This document shows positions 51,769 through 61,174 of a stretch of DNA of 64,000 nucleotides, one piece after another; positions within the stretch are counted from its first letter, which is position 1, and each line of letters starts with the position of its first letter. The DNA is from Flavobacteriales bacterium (GTDB taxonomy: Bacteria > Bacteroidota > Bacteroidia > Flavobacteriales > JABDKJ01). The notes below the pieces were generated by a model. The model did no database searches, had not been told where the DNA came from, and saw only the letters and a list, made by a program, of their open reading frames with translations. A program made the position numbers and the translations under genes. The stretch lies in NCBI GenBank assembly GCA_013002285.1, contig JABDKJ010000013.1, positions 69,486-133,485 on the forward strand, in the 5' to 3' direction.

Positions 51769-52195
51769 AAAAGGCCTTCAAAATATCAGAGCATTCATTT
51801 TCCATGATCCCTCCTTTTACTTCTGTTTTGGGATGAAGGAGGTGCCAACCTTCATTTGAAAATCCACGCTTTTCATCATAAGCTCCAAAAAACACCTTGC
51901 CTACCCTTGTCCAATAAGAAGCTCCAGCACACATAACACAAGGCTCTAAAGTCACGTACAATTCACATTTATTTAAGAATTTCCCTCCTAGGAATTCGGC
52001 TGCCGAAGTGAAAGCTTGCATTTCTGCATGGGCTGTGACATCGTTCAAAGTTTCTGTGAGATTGTGAGCGCGAGCTATGATCATTCCCTTGCAAACCACC
52101 ACGGCACCTACCGGAACCTCATCTCTTTCTTTTGCTTTTTCAGCTTCTTTCAAAGCCTCCTTCATGAATCGCTCTGTGGAATTATCTATCAGCAT
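51752..52195 (-). CDS. tadA: tRNA-specific adenosine deaminase
   Basis: Converts A34 to inosine in tRNA-Arg, expanding wobble decoding. 147 residues, zinc-dependent deaminase fold: catalytic VTAHAEMQAF (His and Glu) and zinc-binding LEPCVMCAGA. The N-terminal EALKEAEKAKERDEVPVGAV is typical of TadA rather than guanine deaminase. Divergent from aspS. Confidence 0.9.
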   Translation of the reverse strand: MLIDNSTERFMKEALKEAEKAKERDEVPVGAVVVCKGMIIARAHNLTETLNDVTAHAEMQAFTSAAEFLGGKFLNKCELYVTLEPCVMCAGASYWTRVGKVFFGAYDEKRGFSNEGWHLLHPKTEVKGGIMENECSDILKAFFKGKR

Positions 52196-52212
52196 TGCTG
52201 TGCTAAAATTAC

Positions 52213-52220
52213 TAATTTCG
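52213..52220 (+). promoter_or_regulatory. Variant -7 element (TAATTTCG) of aspS
   Basis: TAATTTCG followed by CAGCC, one mismatch from TAnnTTTG, 21 bases before the aspS ATG. The following CAGCC matches the dusB promoter. Confidence 0.35.
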
Positions 52221-52241
52221 CAGCCATAAAAAATTGTAAAG

Positions 52242-53993
52242 ATGCATAGATCGCATACATGTGGTGAATTAAGAATGGACCATCAAGGAAAGGATGTCAT
52301 ACTTAGTGGTTGGGTACAGAAGTCAAGAGACCTCGGGGGAATGACATTCGTAGACCTTAGGGATCGGTATGGCATCACACAATTGGTGTTTAACATGGAT
52401 ACAGATGCAGATCTATGTGAAAAGGCAAGAAAATTGGGAAGGGAATTCGTGATCAAAGCCAAAGGAAACGTTGCAGAACGTTCAAGCAAGAATGCCAATA
52501 TCCCAACCGGTGATATTGAAATAGAGGTAAGTTCATTGGAAGTGTTGAATGAAAGCAAAACACCGCCATTTACGATAGAAACCGAAACAGATGGTGGTGA
52601 TGATATACGAATGGAGTATCGGTATTTGGACTTGAGGAGAAAGCCACTCATGGACAACTTGGCTTTAAGAAATCGGCTTTCGATCGAGACCAGAAAATAC
52701 TTGGACTCAGAACGATTTTTTGAAATAGAGACTCCATACCTCATTAAGTCCACACCAGAGGGAGCACGTGATTTTGTAGTCCCAAGCAGGATGAATGAGG
52801 GGCAGTTTTATGCACTCCCACAGTCACCGCAAACTTTTAAACAACTCTTGATGGTTTCCGGCTACGACCGTTACTATCAGATCGTAAGGTGTTTTAGAGA
52901 TGAGGACCTTCGAGCAGACCGTCAGCCTGAATTCACACAAATAGATTGTGAAATGGCTTTCGTAGAAAGGGACGATGTGCTGGATACATTTGAAGGATTG
53001 ACACGTCATTTGTTCAAAGTCGTGAAAAATGTCGACCTGCCTGAATTGCCAAAGATGTTCTATGATGATGCTATGCGCGATTATGGAAACGACAAACCAG
53101 ATACGCGTTTCGAAATGAAGCTCCAATATGTGGAAGATGTTACCAAGGGTAAAGGATTTCAAGTCTTTGACAATAGCGAAACGGTTATCGCAATAGTTGC
53201 AAAAGGCTGTGCAGACTATACTCGAAAACAATTGGATGCCTTGGTTGACTGGGTGAAAAGACCACAAATAGGAGCAAAAGGACTGATCTACTGTAAAGTG
53301 AATGAAGATGGAACATTCAAATCATCCATAGATAAATTCTTTGATCAAGATGGTCAAAAAGCCTGGGCAGACGAAACGGGTGCCGAAAAAGGTGATCTGA
53401 TCTTAATGCTTTCAGGAGATCTCAATACGTGCAGAAAACAAATGAGCGAACTGCGATTGCATATGGGTTCTCAATTAGGATTAAAAGACCCAGATGTATA
53501 TAAACCTTTGTGGATCGTAGATTTTCCTTTGGTGGAATATGATGAGGAAAGCGACAGATGGCATGCAATGCACCATCCATTTACGTCTCCAAGACCAGAA
53601 GATCTAGAAAAAATGGAAACGGATCCAGGCAATGTTTATGCGAATGCTTATGATCTCGTCATAAATGGTGTTGAAATAGGCGGAGGATCGATCCGTATAC
53701 ATGATAGAGCCATTCAATCTCGAATGTTCGATCTACTCGGCTTCACTAAAGAAGAAGCTCAAGCACAATTCGGATTCTTGTTGAATGCTTTCGAATATGG
53801 TGCTCCTCCACATGGCGGAATTGCTTTTGGGTTTGACAGACTCTGCTCCTTGTTTGGAGGCTCAGATTCCATTAGAGATTTCATCGCATTTCCAAAGAAT
53901 AATTCTGGTCGGGATGTCATGATAGATGCCCCTGCTCCATTAGATCAGGAACAGTTGGTAGAACTGGGTCTTGCCATAAAGGAAAAGGCGTGA
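52242..53993 (+). CDS. aspS: Aspartyl-tRNA synthetase
   Basis: 583 residues, class II synthetase of bacterial type with the GAD insert. N-terminal OB fold ([20 protein letters not shown]), motif 2 ([20 protein letters not shown]), GAD domain in the middle (about 280-400), and motif 3 ([15 protein letters not shown]). Ends four bases into the following lipoprotein gene. Confidence 0.96.
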   Translation: MHRSHTCGELRMDHQGKDVILSGWVQKSRDLGGMTFVDLRDRYGITQLVFNMDTDADLCEKARKLGREFVIKAKGNVAERSSKNANIPTGDIEIEVSSLEVLNESKTPPFTIETETDGGDDIRMEYRYLDLRRKPLMDNLALRNRLSIETRKYLDSERFFEIETPYLIKSTPEGARDFVVPSRMNEGQFYALPQSPQTFKQLLMVSGYDRYYQIVRCFRDEDLRADRQPEFTQIDCEMAFVERDDVLDTFEGLTRHLFKVVKNVDLPELPKMFYDDAMRDYGNDKPDTRFEMKLQYVEDVTKGKGFQVFDNSETVIAIVAKGCADYTRKQLDALVDWVKRPQIGAKGLIYCKVNEDGTFKSSIDKFFDQDGQKAWADETGAEKGDLILMLSGDLNTCRKQMSELRLHMGSQLGLKDPDVYKPLWIVDFPLVEYDEESDRWHAMHHPFTSPRPEDLEKMETDPGNVYANAYDLVINGVEIGGGSIRIHDRAIQSRMFDLLGFTKEEAQAQFGFLLNAFEYGAPPHGGIAFGFDRLCSLFGGSDSIRDFIAFPKNNSGRDVMIDAPAPLDQEQLVELGLAIKEKA

Positions 53994-54733
53994 AAGGACT
54001 TTGGCCTCTTATACTGCTTGTGGTCTTAATGGGCTGCACAGAGAATAATGAGCCAACGATCAAAGACTTTGAACAAGCCATTTTAGAAAGTCCGATCCCA
54101 TTAAGCGGGAATTTTATTCCTGAGAATGGTGACCACGGATATCGTTTTTTTGAAAATGGGAATAGCATTGGTTTCCATGGACCTTTGAGCGCAAAATTCT
54201 CATTTGATCAATTCATTTCGATGGATATCCTTTGTGATGGAGAATTGGAGATCATAGAACAGCAAGCATATCCGGGAAGATTGGTCCAAAGGTCAAAAAA
54301 GTGTCATTTTGAACTAGAACAAACACTGTTTTTTTCTGACGGCATTACTAGTATTACGCGAACAGAGATCCGGAATAGTTCGGCCTTATCGCAAGACCTG
54401 GACTTGAGATGGGAAGTTAAGATGACTGGAGACATGCTCTTTGAGCAAGAGCGAAAATATGGTATTCGATTCACTATGGGCAATTCTGAAATATGGCCGC
54501 ATACATCAGGAGTAGAGCAATTTGAATTCAATGAAGATAGTACTGCAATGATCAAGACAACTTCATTTGGAAGCCTTTACCCAGATCAAGATTTACTCGT
54601 TTATACGGTTACAGCATATATTGTTGAGCAAGACTCCGTTAAACCCATTTTGAGGTGTCGACCTTGGCTGATCTTTCCGGAAGAAGAGTATTGGGAGAAC
54701 TGCACTGAGTTCGGAAAAGACCTTCTTAAATAG
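53990..54733 (+). CDS. Lipoprotein of unknown function, translationally coupled to aspS
   Basis: 247 residues from a GTG that overlaps the aspS stop by four bases. The N terminus [16 protein letters not shown] is a lipoprotein signal with Cys at residue 16. The rest is predicted beta-rich and soluble ([55 protein letters not shown]), in the style of beta-sandwich modules of glycoside hydrolases, but no catalytic motif was recognised. Confidence 0.65.
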   Translation: MKGLWPLILLVVLMGCTENNEPTIKDFEQAILESPIPLSGNFIPENGDHGYRFFENGNSIGFHGPLSAKFSFDQFISMDILCDGELEIIEQQAYPGRLVQRSKKCHFELEQTLFFSDGITSITRTEIRNSSALSQDLDLRWEVKMTGDMLFEQERKYGIRFTMGNSEIWPHTSGVEQFEFNEDSTAMIKTTSFGSLYPDQDLLVYTVTAYIVEQDSVKPILRCRPWLIFPEEEYWENCTEFGKDLLK

Positions 54734-54806
54734 CTCATCATTCAGATCTAAATAATTCATCTATTCTCCTACCTTTATTGTTCTTTTCTAAAGCTGAAAT
54801 TTGACT

Positions 54807-57590
54807 ATGCCTGAAAAAAAGTCCCTCTACTTGCTCGATGCTTTTGCACTTATCTATAGAGCATATTTCGCATTTATAAGGAACCCTATTACCAATTCCA
54901 AAGGAATGAATGTTTCAGCGATCTATGGTTTCACGAATACCCTGCATGACCTATTAAAGAACAAGAACCCAACTCATTTTGCTGTTGTTTTCGATTCCTC
55001 GGACGAGACCACTCAGCGTGCCCAGGAATATGATTTTTATAAGGCCAATAGAGAGAAAACTCCGGAAGATATTTCCATTTCTATTCCCATAATAAAAGAG
55101 ATCGTCAAAGCATTTAATATACCTTGTATAGAATCTCCGGGATATGAGGCAGATGATATAATTGGAACCTTGGCGAAGGAAAAAGAGAAGGAGGGATATC
55201 AAGTTTATATGGTCACTCCTGATAAGGATTATGCACAACTGGTTTCAGAGAATATTTTCATGTACAAACCGGGTAGGCAGGGCAAGCCAGATGAAATATT
55301 GGGTGTTCCGGAGATCAAGGAAAAGTGGGAAGTAGAAGATCCGGAACAAGTGATAGATATTTTGGGAATGTGGGGAGATAGTGTAGACAATATTCCAGGT
55401 ATTCCAGGAATAGGAGAGAAAACGGCCAAGAAATTGATCAAGCAATACGGCAGTCTGGAAGGGCTTTTGGAAAATACGGACCAATTAAAAGGAAAGCAAA
55501 AAGAGAACGTCATCAATTTTGCGGAACAAGGTCGAATTTCAAAAATGTTGGCCACCATTATTTTAGATGTGCCTCATGACATTACTGACAAGGACTTGAT
55601 CATTGATAAACCGAACAAAGAAGAACTCACGAGAATATTCCAAGATCTTGAATTCAGGACTTTGGGAAAAAGAATACTTGGAGATGACTATACTTTCAAT
55701 GCTCCGAATAAACCCGGAGAACAAATGGACATGTTTGGTTCTAATGGCGAGGATAAAGAAACATTGGTTCACGGAAAGAACATTGAAAATACGGAACATA
55801 ATTACAAAATGGTTAGTTCCGATACGGATATAAAAGGCCTGATAAAACTGCTTAGTTCTTCAGGTTCTTTTTGTTTTGATACTGAAACAACAGGGATTGA
55901 TCCTTTGCTTGCGGAATTGGTTGGGATCGCTTTTGCCGTAAAAGCAAGTGAAGCTTTTTATGTTCCCGTACCAGAAGACAAGAAAGAGGCGCAAGTGATC
56001 GTAGATCAATTCAAGGGTGTTCTCGAAGACCCCAAGATCCAAAAGATCGGACAGAATTTGAAGTATGATATCAAAGTCTTGAAGAAATATGGAGTTGAGG
56101 TCAGAGATAATTTGTTCGATACCATGCTCGCTCACTATTTGATAGAACCCGAGCGTAGGCACAACATGAATTACTTAGCTGAAAATTACCTCGGTTATAC
56201 TCCGGTATCCATTGAAACCTTGATCGGTAAAAAGGGAAAGAACCAAAAAAGCATGCGAGATGTGGACCCCACAGAAGTGACCGAGTATGCTTCGGAAGAC
56301 GCGGACATCACATTGCAGCTGAAAGATAAGCTAGAACCAAAGGTTAAGAAGATCGGAGTAGATGGTTTATTGAAAGACCTGGAAACACCTTTGATCAATG
56401 TACTTGCAGATATGGAGTATGAAGGAGTAGCATTGGATAAGGACTTTCTCGATAATTATTCCAAAGAGCTGGGAGCAGACATCTTGGAGTTGAAAGAAGC
56501 CGTATTTGAGCTGTCAGGTGCCGAGTTCAATTTGGATTCACCAAAACAATTGGGGGCCATTTTGTTCGAACAAATGGGTCTGACATATAAAGGCGCAAAG
56601 ACCAAGACTGGTCAATACTCTACTAATGAAGAGACCCTTACCAAGCTCAAAGATGATCACGAAATATTTGCTCACATCTTGGAATATCGAGGATTGACCA
56701 AGTTGAAAAGCACCTATGTTGATGCTTTACCATTGCTGATCAACCCAAATACACAAAGGGTGCATTCAACTTTCAATCAAACAGTAGCTGCAACTGGAAG
56801 GTTGAGTTCTCAAAACCCCAATTTGCAGAACATTCCTATTCGAACAGAAAAAGGACGAATGGTGCGGAAAGCGTTTATTCCAAGAAATGATGAGTACATA
56901 TTACTGGCGGCAGATTATTCTCAGGTAGAATTAAGATTGGTGGCGGAGATCAGTAAGGACAAGAATCTTACAACGTCCTTTCTAGCAGGCTTGGATATTC
57001 ACTCGGCTACAGCAGCCAAGGTTTTTGGAGTAAGCATCGATCAAGTTACACGTGAAATGAGGTCAAAGGCTAAAATGGTGAACTTCGGGATCATTTATGC
57101 TATCTCTGCATTCGGATTAAGCCAAAGACTGAAAATACCAAGGACAGAGGCCAAAGAGCTTATCGAAAATTACTTCCTACAATATCCCAATGTTAAAAAG
57201 TATATGGATGACACTATTGAGTTTGCCAAAAGCAATGGCTACACGCAAACCTTAATGGGAAGAAAACGATTTTTCAAGGATATTGATTCACGTAACCACA
57301 CATTAAGGAGTGCTGCGGAGCGAGAAGCGATAAATTCACCTATTCAAGGAAGCGCTGCTGATCTTATTAAAAAGGCCATGATAGACATCCACAATGAATT
57401 CAATAAAAGGGAATTCAAGTCCAGAATGACCCTTCAAGTGCATGATGAATTGGTGTTTGACGTCTATAAGCCAGAGTTAGAGGAAGTAAAGTCGGTAGTA
57501 AAGGAATTAATGGAAAATGCCATTCCAGGCCTTACGGTTCCTATGAAAGTGGATGCTGGCATCGGTGAAAACTGGTTACAAGCACACTAA
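54807..57590 (+). CDS. polA: DNA polymerase I
   Basis: 927 residues from ATG 54807 (MPEKKSLYLLDAFALIYRAY); TTG 54801 would add two residues. Three domains: 5'-3' exonuclease (residues 1-300; YEADDIIGTLAKE, GDSVDNIPGIPGIGEKTAKK), 3'-5' exonuclease (about 340-520) with intact acidic residues (FDTETTGIDP, NLKYDIKV, YASEDADIT), so proofreading should be active, and the polymerase domain (AATGRLSSQNPNLQNIPIRT, LAADYSQVELRLVA, RSKAKMVNFGIIYAISAFGL, LQVHDELVFD). Confidence 0.96.
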   Translation: MPEKKSLYLLDAFALIYRAYFAFIRNPITNSKGMNVSAIYGFTNTLHDLLKNKNPTHFAVVFDSSDETTQRAQEYDFYKANREKTPEDISISIPIIKEIVKAFNIPCIESPGYEADDIIGTLAKEKEKEGYQVYMVTPDKDYAQLVSENIFMYKPGRQGKPDEILGVPEIKEKWEVEDPEQVIDILGMWGDSVDNIPGIPGIGEKTAKKLIKQYGSLEGLLENTDQLKGKQKENVINFAEQGRISKMLATIILDVPHDITDKDLIIDKPNKEELTRIFQDLEFRTLGKRILGDDYTFNAPNKPGEQMDMFGSNGEDKETLVHGKNIENTEHNYKMVSSDTDIKGLIKLLSSSGSFCFDTETTGIDPLLAELVGIAFAVKASEAFYVPVPEDKKEAQVIVDQFKGVLEDPKIQKIGQNLKYDIKVLKKYGVEVRDNLFDTMLAHYLIEPERRHNMNYLAENYLGYTPVSIETLIGKKGKNQKSMRDVDPTEVTEYASEDADITLQLKDKLEPKVKKIGVDGLLKDLETPLINVLADMEYEGVALDKDFLDNYSKELGADILELKEAVFELSGAEFNLDSPKQLGAILFEQMGLTYKGAKTKTGQYSTNEETLTKLKDDHEIFAHILEYRGLTKLKSTYVDALPLLINPNTQRVHSTFNQTVAATGRLSSQNPNLQNIPIRTEKGRMVRKAFIPRNDEYILLAADYSQVELRLVAEISKDKNLTTSFLAGLDIHSATAAKVFGVSIDQVTREMRSKAKMVNFGIIYAISAFGLSQRLKIPRTEAKELIENYFLQYPNVKKYMDDTIEFAKSNGYTQTLMGRKRFFKDIDSRNHTLRSAAEREAINSPIQGSAADLIKKAMIDIHNEFNKREFKSRMTLQVHDELVFDVYKPELEEVKSVVKELMENAIPGLTVPMKVDAGIGENWLQAH

Positions 57591-57667
57591 AGTCAAAATA
57601 TTATTCCAAAAAAGGTAACTAGATCGCTATTACTGCGTAGAAAAAAGCGACTAATACCATTTTTGGG

Positions 57668-58576
57668 ATGATGAATAAGAGAACCTTTACTTTAAGAAAT
57701 GTGAAATTTATGGCGATGGCGATAGCTGTCGGTATAATAATGACGGGATGCGAATCTGATGACTCTAATGGTGTCGGATTCGGGGAAGATAATACTAAAG
57801 ATGTAGCCGTTACCAAAGACAATGTAGAAAAGGTCAAGAAGATCTTTTACTCTATACCTTCTACCATAGAGATGGCCTCTATGATCAAGAGATCTGGAGC
57901 TGCATACAACAACGAATTATTAAATGACATTAACAATGTTTCTAACTATACTTCCTCGAAGTCTAAGGCGATAAACCTTGGAATTTATGGGGCAGACCTT
58001 AGTTATACGAGCATTTTTAACAGGAACCAGGAATCGGTATTCTACCTTTCTTGTTCAAAGCAATTGGCAGAGCAATTGGATATTTCCAATGCGCTTAGCG
58101 ATGACCTATTAGATCGTATCCAGGAACAAGTTGAAGATAGAGAGGCCCTAACGGACATCGTTACGGAGACTTACTGGTCACTGGATTCATACTTGAAAGA
58201 CAATGACAGAGAGGAACTATCTACAATGATGGTTGCTGGTGGTTGGTTAGAAGGACTTTATCTCAGCACACAGATCTATTTGGGTGGTAGCGCAGACGAT
58301 GAACTACAACAAAGGATCGTAGATCAGGGGTTTGCTCTTGACCACCTGATCCAATTAGTAGAAAGTCATGAAGGAATGGGCTCTATGGTAGATCTTAAAA
58401 CGGATCTAATGAGCATCCATGATCTTTACAAGCAGTCTCAAGCAGAATATCAAGAAACTACAGGGGAAACAGATGGTGTAACAGTTATTGGCGGACCAAA
58501 ATATACAATGACCGCTCCTCAATTAGATGACCTTGCAGGTCTTGTAAAAGAAATAAGAACAAAATACGTGAGCTAG
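57668..58576 (+). CDS. Lipoprotein of unknown function
   Basis: 302 residues. Signal with lipobox IIMTGC (Cys near residue 28), then an acidic Asp/Ser-rich linker (ESDDSNGVGFGEDN), then a largely helical globular region (KKIFYSIPSTIEMASMIKRS, GIYGADLSYTSIFNRNQESV, MMVAGGWLEGLYLSTQIYLG). Looks like a conserved Bacteroidota lipoprotein; no function recognised. The next gene starts two bases after the stop. Confidence 0.65.
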   Translation: MMNKRTFTLRNVKFMAMAIAVGIIMTGCESDDSNGVGFGEDNTKDVAVTKDNVEKVKKIFYSIPSTIEMASMIKRSGAAYNNELLNDINNVSNYTSSKSKAINLGIYGADLSYTSIFNRNQESVFYLSCSKQLAEQLDISNALSDDLLDRIQEQVEDREALTDIVTETYWSLDSYLKDNDREELSTMMVAGGWLEGLYLSTQIYLGGSADDELQQRIVDQGFALDHLIQLVESHEGMGSMVDLKTDLMSIHDLYKQSQAEYQETTGETDGVTVIGGPKYTMTAPQLDDLAGLVKEIRTKYVS

Positions 58577-58578
58577 AC

Positions 58579-59016
58579 ATGAGAACGAGAATTATTTTAC
58601 TCAACCTATTTTTAATGTTGGGCCTATTTGCTGGGGCGCAACAATGCAGATCTTTTGTAAAAAAGAAATGCTTGCCCGAGATGGCACCATATACTCCGAA
58701 TGAACAGTTCAATAGTGCTGTTTTAATTCCAGGAGATCAAGCAGAATTGAACATGACATTTTACGGAGATCAAGACTACAGACTATATGTTTGTAACGAT
58801 GAGATCTTAGGAAATGCTGATTTCAAAGTGTTCGATAGCGAAAGAAAGGAGATCTACAATTCAATTGAATCGCCAGATGCCTTTTTCGACTTTGCTATGC
58901 AAAACACGCAACAACTAATTGTAGAGGTTTCTGTTCCAATGGAAAAGAACCCGAACAAACTCATCCATCAAGGATGTGTGGCAATAATGGTTGGATATAA
59001 GAACGTAGAGAACTAA
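58579..59016 (+). CDS. Small exported protein of unknown function
   Basis: 145 residues with a signal peptide (LLNLFLMLGLFAGAQQ). The mature part has four Cys residues that could form disulfides (QQCRSFVKKKC, LYVCNDE, HQGCVAIMVG) and predicted beta strands. It follows the unknown lipoprotein by two bases, so the two may act together in the envelope. No family recognised. Confidence 0.6.
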   Translation: MRTRIILLNLFLMLGLFAGAQQCRSFVKKKCLPEMAPYTPNEQFNSAVLIPGDQAELNMTFYGDQDYRLYVCNDEILGNADFKVFDSERKEIYNSIESPDAFFDFAMQNTQQLIVEVSVPMEKNPNKLIHQGCVAIMVGYKNVEN

Positions 59017-59019
59017 TTA

Positions 59020-61071
59020 TTAGTTCGTCATGATCTTCTGAGCGATAACTCCTTTATTTGTGAGCATTTCAAAGATGTAGATCCCATTTGTCCAGGCGGT
59101 GGTATTTACTTGAAATTTATTCTTTCCCATTTCTGGGTTTGAATAGATCCCTTCTGAAACAGTCCTTCCAGATAAGTCTTTTACTCGCCAAGAAATATCT
59201 TCGATGTTTTCTAATTCGAAAACAACATTCAATAGATCCCTTGTCGGATTGGGAAATACTTTGAATTTATACTCTTCATCAGCCATTGTCACAAGGCCTA
59301 CATATGTGTCTGAAATATTGATGTCATCAATGAAGACGTTGTTTCCTCCATCACTTTCAAAACGGAATTTCAAGAGAAGATTTCCGACATAGTAATTTTC
59401 TAATATATTGGTGATCGAAACTTCAGACCAATCATCGTCTGATGGGAACCAATTTGCTCCGCTTAAACCTCCATTGGTTGAAAATGAATTGCCTTGTAAG
59501 CTTTTTCTCAAAGACCATAACCTCCCACAATCCTTAGATACATACATTCTTAGCTTTTCATTATTAGCAGTATTCCTTTCTGAATAGGCGTATTTAAATG
59601 ATACTTCAACTTCTTCGAAGTCAGAAATGTCTATGGGTTCACTAATGATCTCATCGATCTGTCCGGCTTCATTGTATCGATTGTTTATCCAAATAGAGGA
59701 TCCACCGCTTGCAGATGCTTGATCGGTATATTCCCAGCCCTCATCATTATCAAAATTCACCACTTCCCAATTCTCATTAAAATCATTCAAGCCATTTTCG
59801 AAGCCTTCTATAAATGGAAGTTCAGTACCGTTAGATTCAAGGATCGTTATATAGTTCGTGAACGTTTCGCTTAAAGAACTTGACCCATCAGAAACGGAAA
59901 GTGTTACATTATAGGATCCTGGAGCACTGTAAACTACTTTGGGGTTTTCTTCAGTTGATGTTGAAGGGGTTCCTCCTGGAAAATCCCACAATCTACTTTG
60001 TACATTATGGTAAGAAACATCAAAGAATTGAACGGTATCGCCAAAACAAACCGTTGTGTAATTAGCTTCCATTTGTGCTTGGCAAAGGACATCTCCATTC
60101 ACCACACCAGTAGCGATCAAATTGTTATTGCTTGAAAGCTGATTTCGTTGCGCAACAGAAGACATGGCTGCTGTTCTCATTCTTGTTTTCTGTCCTTCGG
60201 TAAACATTTTACAGCAGTAGCTATAATCCATATAGTTCTCAACATTGTCAAGAGTCCCACACGTTTCTCCATTGATATTACATGAGGTCCACCCTTCAGT
60301 TATAGGCGTATCGTTAACACCGTCATTTCCACAATCTATACCAGCATTGTTGTTATTGCCCCAAACGTGATTGAGATTTAACCAATGTCCAACTTCATGT
60401 GTTAATGCTACTGAACGTGTAGGGTTTGATGTGCCTATGGCACCTACATAGTCATGACGAATAACGATACCGTCTGCCTGTGGGAAATTTTGAACTGCAT
60501 TTGGTTTTATTGTGTAACCTGCAGCTCCATTGGCATCAGCACAAACCCAAATATTGCAATACATATTTCTAGGCCATTGGATCAGTTCTTTCATGTCTTG
60601 ATCTCCATCATATGTTTGTGTCGAAGCCAGCCTATTGATCCCTGTCGTGCAATTCCCATTCGGGTCTTTTCGTGCTAGTACAAATTCTATTTCAGTATCA
60701 GCAGCTAGGTCGATGAATTCATCGTGGATCAAAGAAGCGTTCGCATTTTGTAATCTTAACTGTTGGTTCATTACTTCCACACAGTTCTCGATCTGCTCGT
60801 CAGAAATATTCTCAATACCATAATTGTGGATCACGTGAAAAACGATCGGGATCTGGATAATACTCCCAGAACGCAAATGAGAAGGCAAATTCATCTCTTC
60901 TTCGATCAACTGTTGTTCAAGGGCTTTAAACTCCTCTGCAAGCTCTGGATGAGCCGCCATATGAGCATCTTGGATCTTTACTGTATTGCAGGGGTGAATA
61001 CTTTCGTAGTCTATCTGAGCATATAGAGAAAGAGTAAGAACCGACAATAAAAATACAAGCGCATTCTTCAT
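59020..61071 (-). CDS. Secreted M43 (pappalysin-like) metalloprotease with PKD domain and T9SS type A signal
   Basis: 683 residues with signal peptide (LSVLTLSLYAQ). The zinc site is HEVGHWLNLNH, where the usual Gly of HExxHxxGxxH is Asn, and the Met-turn follows in VENYMDYSYCC. Then comes a PKD domain (FGDTVQFFDVSYHNVQSRLW, PGSYNVTLSVSDGSS), a jellyroll-type region (WINNRYNEAGQIDEIISEPI; DDWSEVSITNIL), and the type A C-terminal sorting domain (FKVFPNPTRDLLNVVFEL, WRVKDLSGRTVSEG, GIYIFEMLTNKGVIAQKIM). Secretion through the type IX system is therefore likely. Confidence 0.92.
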   Translation of the reverse strand: MKNALVFLLSVLTLSLYAQIDYESIHPCNTVKIQDAHMAAHPELAEEFKALEQQLIEEEMNLPSHLRSGSIIQIPIVFHVIHNYGIENISDEQIENCVEVMNQQLRLQNANASLIHDEFIDLAADTEIEFVLARKDPNGNCTTGINRLASTQTYDGDQDMKELIQWPRNMYCNIWVCADANGAAGYTIKPNAVQNFPQADGIVIRHDYVGAIGTSNPTRSVALTHEVGHWLNLNHVWGNNNNAGIDCGNDGVNDTPITEGWTSCNINGETCGTLDNVENYMDYSYCCKMFTEGQKTRMRTAAMSSVAQRNQLSSNNNLIATGVVNGDVLCQAQMEANYTTVCFGDTVQFFDVSYHNVQSRLWDFPGGTPSTSTEENPKVVYSAPGSYNVTLSVSDGSSSLSETFTNYITILESNGTELPFIEGFENGLNDFNENWEVVNFDNDEGWEYTDQASASGGSSIWINNRYNEAGQIDEIISEPIDISDFEEVEVSFKYAYSERNTANNEKLRMYVSKDCGRLWSLRKSLQGNSFSTNGGLSGANWFPSDDDWSEVSITNILENYYVGNLLLKFRFESDGGNNVFIDDINISDTYVGLVTMADEEYKFKVFPNPTRDLLNVVFELENIEDISWRVKDLSGRTVSEGIYSNPEMGKNKFQVNTTAWTNGIYIFEMLTNKGVIAQKIMTN

Positions 61072-61099
61072 TTATAAGAAATTTGAGTTAAATCGACTG

Positions 61100-61130
61100 C
61101 AAAAGTACAACTCATTGTCTTTTCTAGCAA
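61100..61130 (-). promoter_or_regulatory. Promoter of the M43 protease gene
   Basis: Read leftwards: TTG (61130-61128), 20 bases, TACTTTTG (61107-61100), followed by CAGTC. Both elements match the Bacteroidota consensus, with a leader of about 25 bases. Confidence 0.55.
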
Positions 61131-61174
61131 TTCAAGATAGTTGTAATACAGGATTCTAAAGGAAACCAGAAGAC

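Noticed and set aside
52283..53267. Two long leftward frames opposite aspS
   Set aside because: Antisense to a strongly conserved synthetase; Ser-rich composition typical of shadow frames.
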